Positions 37,715-46,196 of a stretch of DNA of 64,000 nt are shown piece by piece. The stretch covers positions 2,584,501 to 2,648,500 of the forward strand of contig FLTS01000001.1 of the NCBI GenBank assembly GCA_900078405.1, given 5' to 3'. The position numbers and the translations under genes were made by a program. Origin of the DNA: an uncultured Stenotrophomonas sp. (lineage in GTDB: Bacteria; Pseudomonadota; Gammaproteobacteria; Xanthomonadales; Xanthomonadaceae). A model generated the notes under the pieces. That model had not been told where the DNA came from, did not search any database, and saw only the letters and a program-made list of their open reading frames with translations. Numbering within the stretch: the first letter of the stretch is position 1; the number at the start of each line of letters is the position of its first letter.

Positions 37715-38449
37715 GTGAGCATGGTCACCCCTGTCAACCAATCGATTTCAGAGCGGGTTTACATATGGGGTAGCCGGTTGTCCGGCTTGTTGTTCCCGCC
37801 GACCTGCCTGGTCTGCACCGAACCGGCGGCCGCCGGCCGCGACCTGTGTGCCGCTTGCGCCGCCGGCCTGCCGTGGCTGGACAGTGCCTGCCGCCGCTGC
37901 GCCTTGCCGCTGCCGGCCGCGGAGAGCGCCGGCACGTTGTGCGGCGCCTGCCGGCAGGCGCGCGCGCCGCTGCAACAGGTGCACGCCGCCTTGCTGTACG
38001 CCGCGCCGGTGGATGGCCTGCTGCGCCGCTTCAAGTTCCACCACGACCTTGCCGCCGGGCGCCTGCTGGCGCAGTTGATGGGCGAGCGGCTGGCCGCCGC
38101 CGACCCGCCGCAGGCGTTGGTGCCGGTACCGCTGCACCGGTCGCGGCTGCGCCAGCGGGGCTACGACCAGGCGTTGGAGCTGGCGCGGCCGCTGGCCCGC
38201 CACCTGCAGTTGCCGCTGCTGGCCGGGTTGCGCCGGGTACGCGCCACCGCCGCCCAGTCGGAGCTGGATGCAGCCACGCGCCGCCGCAACCTGCGCGCGG
38301 CCTTCGTCGCCGCCGGGCCATTGCCGCCGCACGTGGCGCTGGTCGATGACGTGATGACCACCGGCGCCACCCTGCACGCGGCCGCCCGTGCGCTGCGCCA
38401 GGCCGGCGTGACGCGTGTCGATGCCTGGGTCTGCGCGCGGGTGCCGTGA
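37715..38449 (+). CDS. comF: ComF family phosphoribosyltransferase-like protein
   Basis: About 244 residues. Two zinc-binding CxxC pairs occur early (PTCLVC, DLCAAC, CRRC, LCGAC), followed by a PRTase-like domain with [20 protein letters not shown] and the diphosphate loop [14 protein letters not shown]. ComF proteins support DNA uptake for transformation. The start is unclear: ATG 37715 or 37721 would put the BirA operator inside the coding region, while a TTG at 37778 ([13 protein letters not shown]) would leave it outside. The bioB-comF divergent order is typical of Xanthomonas relatives. Confidence 0.9.
   Translation: MSMVTPVNQSISERVYIWGSRLSGLLFPPTCLVCTEPAAAGRDLCAACAAGLPWLDSACRRCALPLPAAESAGTLCGACRQARAPLQQVHAALLYAAPVDGLLRRFKFHHDLAAGRLLAQLMGERLAAADPPQALVPVPLHRSRLRQRGYDQALELARPLARHLQLPLLAGLRRVRATAAQSELDAATRRRNLRAAFVAAGPLPPHVALVDDVMTTGATLHAAARALRQAGVTRVDAWVCARVP
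37732..37763. promoter_or_regulatory. BirA-type biotin operator between bioB and comF
   Basis: TGTCAACC (37732-37739) and GGTTTACA (37756-37763) are half-sites in inverted orientation with a 16-bp spacer, matching the known BirA operator pattern TGTAAACC-N15/16-GGTTTACA with one mismatch. Read towards bioB, a perfect -35 box TTGACA overlaps the proximal half-site, so bound BirA-biotinyl-AMP should block bioB transcription. It lies 62 bp upstream of the bioB start and inside the predicted 5' part of comF. Confidence 0.8.
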
Positions 38450-38518
38450 ATGCCGGGCGGCAATGGCGCCGTGGCATGCTGCCGGACCACGGGCGCGAGC
38501 CAATCCGGAGACAGGTCA

Positions 38519-38899
38519 ATGAAGCGCGTGACAGGCATCGGCGGCATCTTCTTCCAGTCCGCGGACCCCGTGCGCCTTGGCGCCTGGTACCGCGACCACC
38601 TCGGGCTGGACGTGGGCGAGTGGGGCGGGGCGGTGTTCCCGTGGGGCGGCCCCGGCAGCGCGCCGGGGATGACCATCTGGAGCGTGTTCGCGCGCGACAC
38701 GAAGAAGATGGAACCGGGTTCGGCGACCTTCATGGTCAACTTCCGCGTGGACGACCTCGACGCGCTGCTGGCCGCGTTGCGCGCGGAGGGCTGCGACGTC
38801 CTCGACGCCACCGAGTCCTCGGACTTCGGCAAGTTCGGCTGGGTCATCGACCCGGACGGCAACAAGGTCGAGCTGTGGGAGCCGCCCGTGGGCCAGTGA
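38519..38899 (+). CDS. VOC/glyoxalase-fold protein
   Basis: 126 residues with the two beta-alpha-beta-beta-beta modules of vicinal oxygen chelate proteins: GIGGIFFQSADPVRLGAWYR at the N-terminus and FGWVIDPDGNKVELWEPP near the end, where the glutamate is a metal ligand. The substrate is not predictable (dioxygenase, isomerase or resistance protein). A GGAG sequence lies 10 bp before the ATG. It follows comF on the same strand at a 69-bp distance. Confidence 0.88.
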   Translation: MKRVTGIGGIFFQSADPVRLGAWYRDHLGLDVGEWGGAVFPWGGPGSAPGMTIWSVFARDTKKMEPGSATFMVNFRVDDLDALLAALRAEGCDVLDATESSDFGKFGWVIDPDGNKVELWEPPVGQ

Positions 38900-38929
38900 C
38901 CCGCGCCCGCGCCGGTCGGCTCGAAAGCC

Positions 38930-38953
38930 GTAGATGCGGGGCTCGCCCCGCAT
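38930..38953. repeat. Single GTAG-headed REP hairpin
   Basis: GTAGATGCGGGGCTCGCCCC followed by GCAT forms a hairpin (ATGCGGGG / CCCCGCAT, loop CTCG). It is a single copy, not a pair, unlike the elements at 26.8 and 29.2 kb. It lies between the VOC-family gene and ubiA. Confidence 0.8.
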
Positions 38954-39037
38954 GCCCTCACCACCACCCTTGGCACCAGTACCGGCCGCGGAACCTTCAC
39001 GACAGGCGCATCACCGGCATCATGCCAGCTACCCCAA

Positions 39038-39931
39038 TCAATCCAGATACTGGCTGGCCGCAATACCGGCGAACAGCGCCGCGCCCACCCAGTTGTTGTG
39101 CAGGAATGCCTTGAAGCACGGTTCGCGTTCGCGCCTGCGCGCCAGCCAGAACTCCCAGGCCACCAGCACGGCGGCCACCAGCAGCCCCAGCCAGTACCAC
39201 GCGCCCAGTTGCGCGCGCTGTCCGACCAGCGCCATCGCGCCGAGGAACAGCGCATAGAGGATGCCCTGGATCACCAGGTCCAGATCGCCGAACAGGATGG
39301 CGGTGGAGTGCGAGCCGACCTTCAGGTCGTCGTCGCGGTCGACCATCGCGTACCAGGTGTCGTAGGCGGTGGACCACAGGATGTTGGCGCCGTACAGCAC
39401 CCAGCCCAGCGGCGGCACCTCGCCCTGCACCGCGGCGAACGCCATCGGGATGCCCCAGCCGAAGGCCATGCCCAGGTAGACCTGCGGCAGGTGGGTGTAG
39501 CGCTTCAGGTACGGGTAGGTGGCGGCCAGGAACACGCCGACGAAGCTCAGCAGCACGGTCAGCCGGTTCATCGTCAGCACCAGCGCGAACGCCACCCCCA
39601 TCAGCCCGGCGAACAGTGCCAGCGCCTGCCGCCCGGACACCGCGCCGGTAGCCAGCGGGCGGTCCCGGGTGCGCTTGACGTGCGGGTCCAGCCAGCGGTC
39701 GGCGTAGTCGTTGATGACGCAACCGGCCGAGCGGGTCAGCCACACCCCGGCGGTGAACACGAACAGCGTCCACAGCGGCGGCAGGCCACCGGCCGCCAGC
39801 CACAGCGCCCACCACGTGGGCCACAGCAGCAGCAGGGTGCCGATCGGGCGGTCGGCGCGCATCAGCTTCCAGTAAGGCAGCAGCCGCGACGGTGCCGGAG
39901 CCGGCGGCGGTTCGTGTCGTTCGTAACCCAT
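39038..39931 (-). CDS. ubiA: 4-hydroxybenzoate octaprenyltransferase UbiA
   Basis: 297 residues, an intramembrane prenyltransferase with about eight helices. The first aspartate motif is NDYADRWLD (74-82) in [20 protein letters not shown], and the second region is [19 protein letters not shown]. It attaches the polyprenyl chain to 4-hydroxybenzoate in ubiquinone synthesis at the inner membrane. Typical size. It is transcribed leftwards away from the tRNA-Arg gene. Confidence 0.94.
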   Translation of the reverse strand: MGYERHEPPPAPAPSRLLPYWKLMRADRPIGTLLLLWPTWWALWLAAGGLPPLWTLFVFTAGVWLTRSAGCVINDYADRWLDPHVKRTRDRPLATGAVSGRQALALFAGLMGVAFALVLTMNRLTVLLSFVGVFLAATYPYLKRYTHLPQVYLGMAFGWGIPMAFAAVQGEVPPLGWVLYGANILWSTAYDTWYAMVDRDDDLKVGSHSTAILFGDLDLVIQGILYALFLGAMALVGQRAQLGAWYWLGLLVAAVLVAWEFWLARRREREPCFKAFLHNNWVGAALFAGIAASQYLD

Positions 39932-40068
39932 GCGCGAAGATTACCAGCAGCCCCCGCCGCCCTCGGCGCACGGGGGCAGACCTGCGCAGGCATTTGCCGT
40001 TAGAATGCGCCTCCGCCCGGCGATGCCGGCCGGTCCGGGAGTGCAACGCTCCCGCCGCAACAGACAAC

Positions 40069-40145
40069 GCGCCCGTAGCTCAGCCGGATAGAGTAGTGGC
40101 TTCCGAAGCCATTGGTCGGGGGTTCGAATCCCTCCGGGCGCGCCA
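40069..40145 (+). tRNA. tRNA-Arg (anticodon CCG)
   Basis: A 77-nt cloverleaf: acceptor GCGCCCG (40069-40075) pairs with CGGGCGC (40135-40141), followed by a discriminator base and an encoded CCA (40143-40145). The anticodon arm GTGGC-TTCCGAA-GCCAT has CCG at the anticodon, reading the CGG codon. The T-arm GGGGGTTCGAATCCCTC is standard. It marks the left edge of the stress-gene block. Confidence 0.95.
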
Positions 40146-40279
40146 TCTTCCAAACCATTTCCCGGTCGTCATCGGCTGCGGTTGGCGCATGGCCGTCCAG
40201 CCGACGTTGTCGCCCGGTTGAACAGCGCATACGATTCCAACGGCTGGCTTCGAGCCGCGCGGCAAGGTCGGGAGGCTTC

Positions 40280-41881
40280 TTGCACAAGGTGCGCCACTGG
40301 TTGCTGCTGAAGATCGCCAGGATGCCGAGGGTCTTCATCTGCGGCATCGGGATATTCGTCTCCCTCGTGTTGATGCTGGCCTCGGTGGCCGCCGTTGCAT
40401 GGCTCGACCAGAGCCGGACGGCGCAGCGCCACGACGCGGCCCTGCAGCTGATGCAGAAGGTCACCGCGGAAGGCAGCGGGCTGCTGGACCGCCTGGCCCG
40501 CAAGGGCCGGCTGAACTGCAGCGACCAGGGCCTGGTCGACCTCAATGCCGAACTCCTGGGCTCCCGCTACCTGCGCGAGATCGGCGTGCTGGACGAAAAC
40601 CGGCAGCTGATCTGCTCCACGGCGCTGGGGCGGTTGTCCGTGCCGATCAAGGACGACTACCCGGTCCATGTCTCGCGGTCGGGGCTGGAGCTGTTGACCA
40701 ACGTCCCGCTGACGATGGCGGGCAGGAAGGTGGCCGCCACCATCATCCAGCGCCCGCCGGTCAACGTCGTCGTCAGCCCCTATGCCACCGACGACCTGTA
40801 CGCCAGCGCCGACGCGGTATGGCTGCGCACCACGGACGGGCTGTTCCTGCTCAATGCCAACGGCATCGAGGCCCGGGCCCTGCCGGCGATGCAGGCGCGT
40901 GCCGGCCGCTTGGAGGGCTCCAGCCTTTCGTGGCAAGGGTTGGGCTACGAGCGGGTCAGCATGGCGCCCGGCCAGGACGTGGTGCTGCAGACGCGGCGCA
41001 ACCTGCCGGCCATCGTGCAGGGCAACGCGTTGCTGCCGGTGCTGCTGGCCGGATCGCTGCTGATCGCCGGGTTGGTCATCGGGACGGTCACGCCCTTCGT
41101 GTACCGGCTCGGCAGCCTGCGCAACCGCATCGGCCTGCTTTGCGACGAAGCCCATCTGGCCTTGGTCTACCAGCCCGTGTTCGACCTGGCGACGCTGCGC
41201 CCGGTCGGCTGCGAGGTGCTGGCGCGCCTGCGGGAGGGTGAAACGACGTGGGCGCCCGGCCGGATGATCCCGGCCATCCGCGGCGCCGGCCTGCAGCGCC
41301 GCTTCGATCATGCGGTCGCGCGCAAGGCGATCCGGGAACTGGCGGCGCACCTGCCGGCATGGGAGGGCAGGTTCGGCATCGCCCTGAACTGTTTTCCCGA
41401 AAGCATCGAGCCGGACGTGCTGATTCCGCTGCTGGAACAGGCCCTGCGGGCCACCGGCCGCGACGACCTCGAAGTCTGCATCGAGATCACCGAGCACAGT
41501 CTGTCCAGCGAGCTGATCCCGGAAGTGCAGCGGCTGAAGGCCCGGGGCTTCCTGATCGCGGTGGACGACTTCGGCACCGGCTATTCCAACCTCAGGTCGG
41601 TCACCCAGCTTTCCCCCGACCTGCTGAAGATCGACGGTTCGTTCGTCTACGAGCTGGAAGACGCCACGGTGCGCTCCAACCTGATCCCCGAAATCGTCAA
41701 TATCGCCCACGCCGTCGAGGCGCAGACCGTTGCCGAGGGCATCGAGAAGATGGAGCAGGTGCAACTGCTGCTGGCGGCGGGGGTGCGCTACGGGCAGGGC
41801 TATGCGCTGGCGCGACCGGTGGGAATCGAGGCGTTCGTCGCTCTCGTCGCGGGGGCGGGCCGAGCCGGACCGAGGGCATAA
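40280..41881 (+). CDS. Membrane-bound EAL-domain c-di-GMP phosphodiesterase with CSS-type sensor
   Basis: About 533 residues. An N-terminal helix (VFICGIGIFVSLVLMLASVA), a periplasmic sensor of the CSS type (cysteines in LNCSDQG and LICSTALG) and a second helix (LLPVLLAGSLLIAGLVIG) lead to an EAL domain. The catalytic set is complete: CEVLARLREGE (EVL for EAL), NCFPES, EITEHSL, AVDDFGTGYSN, LKIDGSFV, AEGIE. It should hydrolyse c-di-GMP, gated by disulphide redox state in the periplasm. The start is probably TTG 40280 with GGAGG 4 bp upstream; GTG 40289 and ATG 40322 are alternatives. Confidence 0.9.
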   Translation: MHKVRHWLLLKIARMPRVFICGIGIFVSLVLMLASVAAVAWLDQSRTAQRHDAALQLMQKVTAEGSGLLDRLARKGRLNCSDQGLVDLNAELLGSRYLREIGVLDENRQLICSTALGRLSVPIKDDYPVHVSRSGLELLTNVPLTMAGRKVAATIIQRPPVNVVVSPYATDDLYASADAVWLRTTDGLFLLNANGIEARALPAMQARAGRLEGSSLSWQGLGYERVSMAPGQDVVLQTRRNLPAIVQGNALLPVLLAGSLLIAGLVIGTVTPFVYRLGSLRNRIGLLCDEAHLALVYQPVFDLATLRPVGCEVLARLREGETTWAPGRMIPAIRGAGLQRRFDHAVARKAIRELAAHLPAWEGRFGIALNCFPESIEPDVLIPLLEQALRATGRDDLEVCIEITEHSLSSELIPEVQRLKARGFLIAVDDFGTGYSNLRSVTQLSPDLLKIDGSFVYELEDATVRSNLIPEIVNIAHAVEAQTVAEGIEKMEQVQLLLAAGVRYGQGYALARPVGIEAFVALVAGAGRAGPRA

Positions 41882-42009
41882 CCGCACTCTTCCCATATCG
41901 CGGCTGCGACCGTTTGTTCCCGGATCGTCGATGACACCTCGTTTCCCGCGGCCTTGACGCCGCATGCCGCACCCTTGGGCCATCGACAGCAGCCCGGAGG
42001 GCTTGGCGA

Positions 42010-42105
42010 ATGAAGCAGCGCCGCAGGTTTCCCCGTCGATGGATCGTCGTCATCGGCATCGTCGTCCTGGCGCTGGCGGTGGTGCTGAGCGTGCCGCCCT
42101 GGTGA
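42010..42105 (+). CDS. Small single-pass membrane protein, 31 residues
   Basis: ATG at 42010 is preceded by GGAGG with a 9-bp gap, a strong ribosome-binding site. The product starts with a basic stretch (MKQRRRFPRRW) and continues as one transmembrane helix (IVVIGIVVLALAVVLSVPPW), then stops at 42105. This is the typical design of a bacterial small membrane protein. No family is recognised. It lies between the EAL and topoisomerase genes on the same strand. Confidence 0.6.
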   Translation: MKQRRRFPRRWIVVIGIVVLALAVVLSVPPW

Positions 42106-42141
42106 TGCCATGCCCTGCCGAGTGCAGGGGAATCCTGCCTG

Positions 42142-43188
42142 ATGCCACGCGCCAACGCCCGGAAAGCGCTATCGCGCACGCTGCGCGGCGCCGGCCTGCG
42201 CCACAGCGATGACCGGCAGCCGGGGATTTCCCGGCGCCGCGCCGGGCGTGGCTTCCGTTATGTGGACAGCGACGGGGTGCCGGTACGTGACGGTGCGGTG
42301 CTCGAACGGATCCGGCGGCTGGCGATACCGCCGGCCTACACCGACGTGTGGATATGCGCGCGCGCCGATGGGCACCTGCAGGCCACCGGCCGCGACGCGC
42401 GCGGACGCAAGCAGTACCGCTACCACCCGGACTGGATGCGGCGGCGCGACGCGGACAAGTTCGCCCGCATCCTCGCGTTCGGCAGGGCGTTGCCGGCGCT
42501 GCGCGGCAAGCTGCGCCGGCACTTGGCGCTGCCCGGCCTGCCACGCGACAAGGTGCTGGCCCTGGTGGTCACGGTGATGGGCAGGACCTACGCGCGCATC
42601 GGCAATGATGCCTACGCGCGCAGCAATCATTCCTACGGCCTGACCACGCTGTGCAACCGCCACCTCAGCCTGTGCGCGGGCGCGCGCGCGGAGATGCGCT
42701 TCGCCGGGAAATCCGGCCGCTCCCAGCACCTGCGGATAGACGACCGGCGGCTGGTGGCGCTGATCCGGCGCTGCCACGACCTGCCCGGCAAGCCGCTGTT
42801 CCAGTACCGCGACGACGCGGGCCGGGCGCGCCCGGTGGATTCGGGCGCCGTCAACGCCTACCTGAAGCGGCTGACCGGCAGCGACTTCACCGCCAAGGAT
42901 TTCCGCACCTGGGGCGCCACCCTGACCGCGATGATCGAACTGGCGCGGCTGCCGCCGCCGGCCAGTGCGGACGAACGCGCGCTGGCGCCGCTGCGCAACC
43001 AGGTCGTTGCCGCGGTCGCCGCGACGCTTGGCAACACCCCCGCGGTCTGCCGGAAGTCCTATATCGACCCGCGCGTGTTCCGTGCGTGGCAGGACGGCGC
43101 ACTGCAGCCGTTGCATGCGCTGCGTGGCGTCCGCCAGTGGGAGCGGGCGGCGCTGAAGCTGCTGCGCGCCTGCCCGCATCCGTGTTGA
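42142..43188 (+). CDS. DNA topoisomerase IB (poxvirus-like type)
   Basis: 348 residues, the size of bacterial/poxvirus-type topoisomerase IB. Visible features are RGFRYVDSDGVPVRDGAVLE, IPPAYTDVWI, KQYRYHPDWM, KDFRTWGATLTA and the nucleophile Tyr307 in VCRKSYIDPRVF. It relaxes supercoils by a 3'-phosphotyrosine. This type is accessory and common in radiation- and desiccation-related loci. It is on the same strand as the following stress genes. Confidence 0.93.
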   Translation: MPRANARKALSRTLRGAGLRHSDDRQPGISRRRAGRGFRYVDSDGVPVRDGAVLERIRRLAIPPAYTDVWICARADGHLQATGRDARGRKQYRYHPDWMRRRDADKFARILAFGRALPALRGKLRRHLALPGLPRDKVLALVVTVMGRTYARIGNDAYARSNHSYGLTTLCNRHLSLCAGARAEMRFAGKSGRSQHLRIDDRRLVALIRRCHDLPGKPLFQYRDDAGRARPVDSGAVNAYLKRLTGSDFTAKDFRTWGATLTAMIELARLPPPASADERALAPLRNQVVAAVAATLGNTPAVCRKSYIDPRVFRAWQDGALQPLHALRGVRQWERAALKLLRACPHPC

Positions 43189-43290
43189 AAGAGCTGTCGT
43201 CTACACGGTGCTTCCACGTTTTTTCACCGCCTCGCAGCATCGGCCCGCGAAGAATCGGCTGCCCGGCACGCCATGAACCCGAGGAACGCC

Positions 43291-43506
43291 ATGTCTACCT
43301 GCGAGGTCTGCGGCAACAACTACGACAGGAGCTTCACCGTCACCCAGGGCGCGGTGACGCGCACCTTCGATTCGTTCGAGTGCGCCATCCATGCGCTGGC
43401 GCCGCGCTGCGCGCACTGCGAGTGCGTCGTCATCGGTCACGGCGTGGAGGTCGGCAAGGTGGTCTTCTGCTGCGAACACTGCGCCCGCCACGCATCCGCG
43501 GGCTGA
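43291..43506 (+). CDS. Small Cys/His-rich probable zinc-binding protein
   Basis: 71 residues starting MSTCEVCGNNYDRSFTVTQG. Cysteines and histidines occur in metal-site spacing: CEVC, C-AIH, CAHCEC, CCEHCARH. I use ATG 43291 because GAGGAA lies 5-6 bp upstream; an earlier ATG at 43273 lacks that. The family is widespread in proteobacteria without an assigned role. It may buffer or bind Zn or another metal. It precedes the SDR gene. Confidence 0.75.
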   Translation: MSTCEVCGNNYDRSFTVTQGAVTRTFDSFECAIHALAPRCAHCECVVIGHGVEVGKVVFCCEHCARHASAG

Positions 43507-43553
43507 GTGCGTGCCATGACCCGTATGCGAACCCACTCCCGGAGACCCAGCCC

Positions 43554-44585
43554 ATGACCGCCAGCAAGAAAGTCCCTGCCCGCAAGGCCGCCGGCAAGAC
43601 CGCTACGTCCGCCAGCACCCGGACGAAAGCGACGGTGACGGCCGAGCGCCAGCGTCGCATGCAGGAGAAAGCGAAGAAGCAGGACGCCGGCAAGCCGAAG
43701 CCGGCGGCATCCGGCGGGGTGCAGGCGGGCACGCGCCGCCAGCCGGCGAAACTGCCCGCGCAGAACCTGAAGAAACCGGGCAATGAGCACGAACTGCGAC
43801 TGCAGCCGCGTTACCTCGCGCCCGACTACCGGGGCAGCGGCAAGCTGCAGGGCATGCGTGCATTGGTCACCGGCGGCGATTCGGGCATCGGTCGCGCGGT
43901 GGCCCTGCTGTTCGCGCGCGAAGGCGCCGACGTGGCGGTGCTGTACCTGGACGAACACGAGGATGCGAAGGAAACCTGCAGGGCGGTCGAGGACGAGGGT
44001 GGCCGCTGCATCGCCATCAGTGGCGACGTGCGCGACCCTGCGTTCTGCAACGCGGCAGCCGAGCAGGTGAACGAGGCGCTCGGCGGTATCGACATCCTGG
44101 TCAACAACGCCGCCTTCCAGCTGCACTGCCACCGCCTGGAGGACCTCGATGACGCGCACCTGCAGGAAACCCTGCAGACCAACATCGCCGGCTATGTGCA
44201 GATGGCGCGCGCGGTGCTGCCGTACCTCGGCGAGGGCGCCAGCATCATCAACACCGGTTCGGAAACCGCGTTGTTCGGCAGTCCGTCGCTGATTGACTAC
44301 ACCGCGACCAAGGGCGCCATCCACGCCTTCACCAAGGCGCTGGCGGCGCAGCTGCTGGGCCGCGGCATCCGGGTGAACTGCGTCGCCCCGGGGCCGGTGT
44401 GGACGCCGCTGAACCCGGCCGACAAGCAGGCCCCGGACGTCGCCAAATTCGGCAAGGACAGCGACATGGGTCGGCCGGCGCAGCCGGAGGAACTCTCGCC
44501 GGCCTACGTCTTCCTTGCCTCGCCGGTGACCGCCAGCTACATCAGCGGAGCGATCCTGCCGGTGATGGGCGGCCCGCGCGGCTGA
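43554..44585 (+). CDS. Short-chain dehydrogenase with Lys/Ala-rich N-terminal extension
   Basis: 343 residues. The first ~80 residues are Lys/Ala/Arg-rich and disordered (KKVPARKAAGKTATSASTRT and more). The SDR domain follows: TGGDSGIG (106-113), NNAA, and the catalytic Y249-K253 pair in DYTATKG. It resembles the general-stress SDRs (GSP39/YhdG types). The histone-like tail suggests nucleic-acid or surface binding, which is inference. A GGAG sequence precedes the ATG. Confidence 0.9.
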   Translation: MTASKKVPARKAAGKTATSASTRTKATVTAERQRRMQEKAKKQDAGKPKPAASGGVQAGTRRQPAKLPAQNLKKPGNEHELRLQPRYLAPDYRGSGKLQGMRALVTGGDSGIGRAVALLFAREGADVAVLYLDEHEDAKETCRAVEDEGGRCIAISGDVRDPAFCNAAAEQVNEALGGIDILVNNAAFQLHCHRLEDLDDAHLQETLQTNIAGYVQMARAVLPYLGEGASIINTGSETALFGSPSLIDYTATKGAIHAFTKALAAQLLGRGIRVNCVAPGPVWTPLNPADKQAPDVAKFGKDSDMGRPAQPEELSPAYVFLASPVTASYISGAILPVMGGPRG

Positions 44586-44601
44586 GCGGCGGCGGCCAGT
44601 C

Positions 44602-45222
44602 ATGGATGGGAGGCGCAAAGCAGGTGGTGACGGCGGTGGGCAAGCCCTTGCCTCCCGGCGCGACGATGCGACCGCGCTGCTGATCATGGACATGATCAAC
44701 CTGTTCGACTTCGTTGGCGGCGACGCGCTCGGCGCCGCCGCCGAAGCGGCCTGCACGGGCATCGTGCGCCTGCGCCGCCGGTTCGACGCTGCCGGGGCGC
44801 CGGTCATCCACGTCAACGACAACTTCGCCCATTGGCAGGGGCAGTTCAGCGATCTGGTGATGGCCTGCGCCGATGCCGGCGGCCATGCGGCGACGGTGGT
44901 GCGGCAGCTGGCGCCGCGCCCGCACGACTACCACGTGCTCAAGCCCAAGCACTCGGGTTTCCTCGCCACGCCGTTGATGATCCTGCTGGCCAAGCTGCAG
45001 GTGCGGCGGCTGGTGCTGACCGGCGTGGCCGCCGATTCCTGCGTGCTGGCCACCGCGCACGACGCCAACATGCGCGAGTTCGCGCTGTGGGTGCCCGGCG
45101 ACTGCGTGGCCGCGATCACGCCGCAGCGCAAGCGCGCCGCGCTGGCCATCGTCGCGCAGTCGCTGGGCGGTGACACCCGTTCGTCGCGCTCGGTGCCCGG
45201 CCTGTTCCCGGCACCGCCGTGA
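44602..45222 (+). CDS. Isochorismatase-family cysteine hydrolase
   Basis: 206 residues. The catalytic triad is D30 in LIMDMINLF, the lysine in VLKPKHSGF, and the cysteine in VAADSCVLATAHDA. It belongs to the nicotinamidase/isochorismatase fold; the substrate is not predictable. It begins 17 bp after the SDR gene. The first ~20 residues (MDGRRKAGGDGGGQ) are not conserved, so the true start may be slightly further in. Confidence 0.87.
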   Translation: MDGRRKAGGDGGGQALASRRDDATALLIMDMINLFDFVGGDALGAAAEAACTGIVRLRRRFDAAGAPVIHVNDNFAHWQGQFSDLVMACADAGGHAATVVRQLAPRPHDYHVLKPKHSGFLATPLMILLAKLQVRRLVLTGVAADSCVLATAHDANMREFALWVPGDCVAAITPQRKRAALAIVAQSLGGDTRSSRSVPGLFPAPP

Positions 45223-45300
45223 AACCGCCCCGGCGCATTTTCACGCTTGCTTTCGCCCACGCCGGCCAGCGTTTGCGGACGTCCCCCGCAGGTACATGTC

Positions 45301-46194
45301 ATGGCGCGCCCGGTCTGGAGTGGAACCCTGTCCTTCGGCCTGTTGAACGTCCCGGTCTCGCTGATGAGCGGCGAGCGGCGGGTGGACATCAGTTTCCGCA
45401 TGCTCGACGCACGTGACCGCAAGCCGATCCGTTTCGAGCGGGTCAACGCCGACACCGGCGAGGAGGTGCCGTGGAAGGACATCGTCAAGGCCTTCGAATA
45501 CGACAAGGGCAGCTATGTGGTGGTGGAGAAGGAGGACATCGCCTCGGCCGCGCCGCAGACGCACGATTCCATCGACGTGGAGGCGTTCGTGGCGCTGGAA
45601 GAGATCAGCCTGCGCTTCTACGAAAAGCCCTACGTGATCGTGCCGGGCAAGAAGGCGGAGAAGGGCTACGTGCTGCTGCGCGAGACGCTGCGCGACACCG
45701 GCAAGGCGGGCATCGCACGGGTGGTCATCCGCACCCGCGAATACCTGTGTGCGGTGGTGCCGGAGGGCGACGCACTGGTGCTGCTGATGCTGCGCTACCC
45801 GCAGGAGCTGGTGGACCCGGAGGAATACAAACTGCCCGCCGGCAAGGCCGCCGACTACCGCATCAGCAAGCGCGAGGCGGAGATGGCTGCCAGCCTGATC
45901 GGCTCGATGTCGGTGGGCTGGAGTGCCGAGGACTACCAGGACGAATTCCGCAAGCGGCTGGAGGCGATCATCCGCAAGCGCCTGAAGGCCAGAGGCGCCA
46001 CCACCCGCATCATCGACGAGCAGGCGGCCGAGCCGGAAGGCGCGGCCACCAACGTGGTCGATTTCATGGCGCTGCTGCAGAAGAGCCTGGACGGGAAAAA
46101 GCGAACCCCTGCCGGCAAGCGCGCCGCCGCGAAGAAGCCGCGCAAGGCTGCGAAGAAGACAGGCAAGGCCGCGCGCAAGACGATCGCGTCCTGA
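45301..46194 (+). CDS. ku: Ku protein, non-homologous end joining
   Basis: 297 residues starting MARPVWSGTLSFGLLNVPVS, the classic bacterial Ku opening. The core ring domain follows (ALEEISLRFYEKPYVIVPGK, RTREYLCAVVPEGDALVLLM). The C-terminus is a lysine-rich tail (GKRAAAKKPRKAAKKTGK), as in DNA-stabilising Ku variants. Ku homodimers bind DNA ends and recruit LigD. I use the ATG at 45301; an upstream ATG would add 18 non-conserved residues. Confidence 0.95.
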   Translation: MARPVWSGTLSFGLLNVPVSLMSGERRVDISFRMLDARDRKPIRFERVNADTGEEVPWKDIVKAFEYDKGSYVVVEKEDIASAAPQTHDSIDVEAFVALEEISLRFYEKPYVIVPGKKAEKGYVLLRETLRDTGKAGIARVVIRTREYLCAVVPEGDALVLLMLRYPQELVDPEEYKLPAGKAADYRISKREAEMAASLIGSMSVGWSAEDYQDEFRKRLEAIIRKRLKARGATTRIIDEQAAEPEGAATNVVDFMALLQKSLDGKKRTPAGKRAAAKKPRKAAKKTGKAARKTIAS

Positions 46195-46196
46195 CG

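Noticed and set aside
40069..40145. tRNA-Arg as an integration site with flanking att repeats
   Set aside because: I looked for a second copy of the tRNA 3' end in the window and saw none; there is also no integrase gene.
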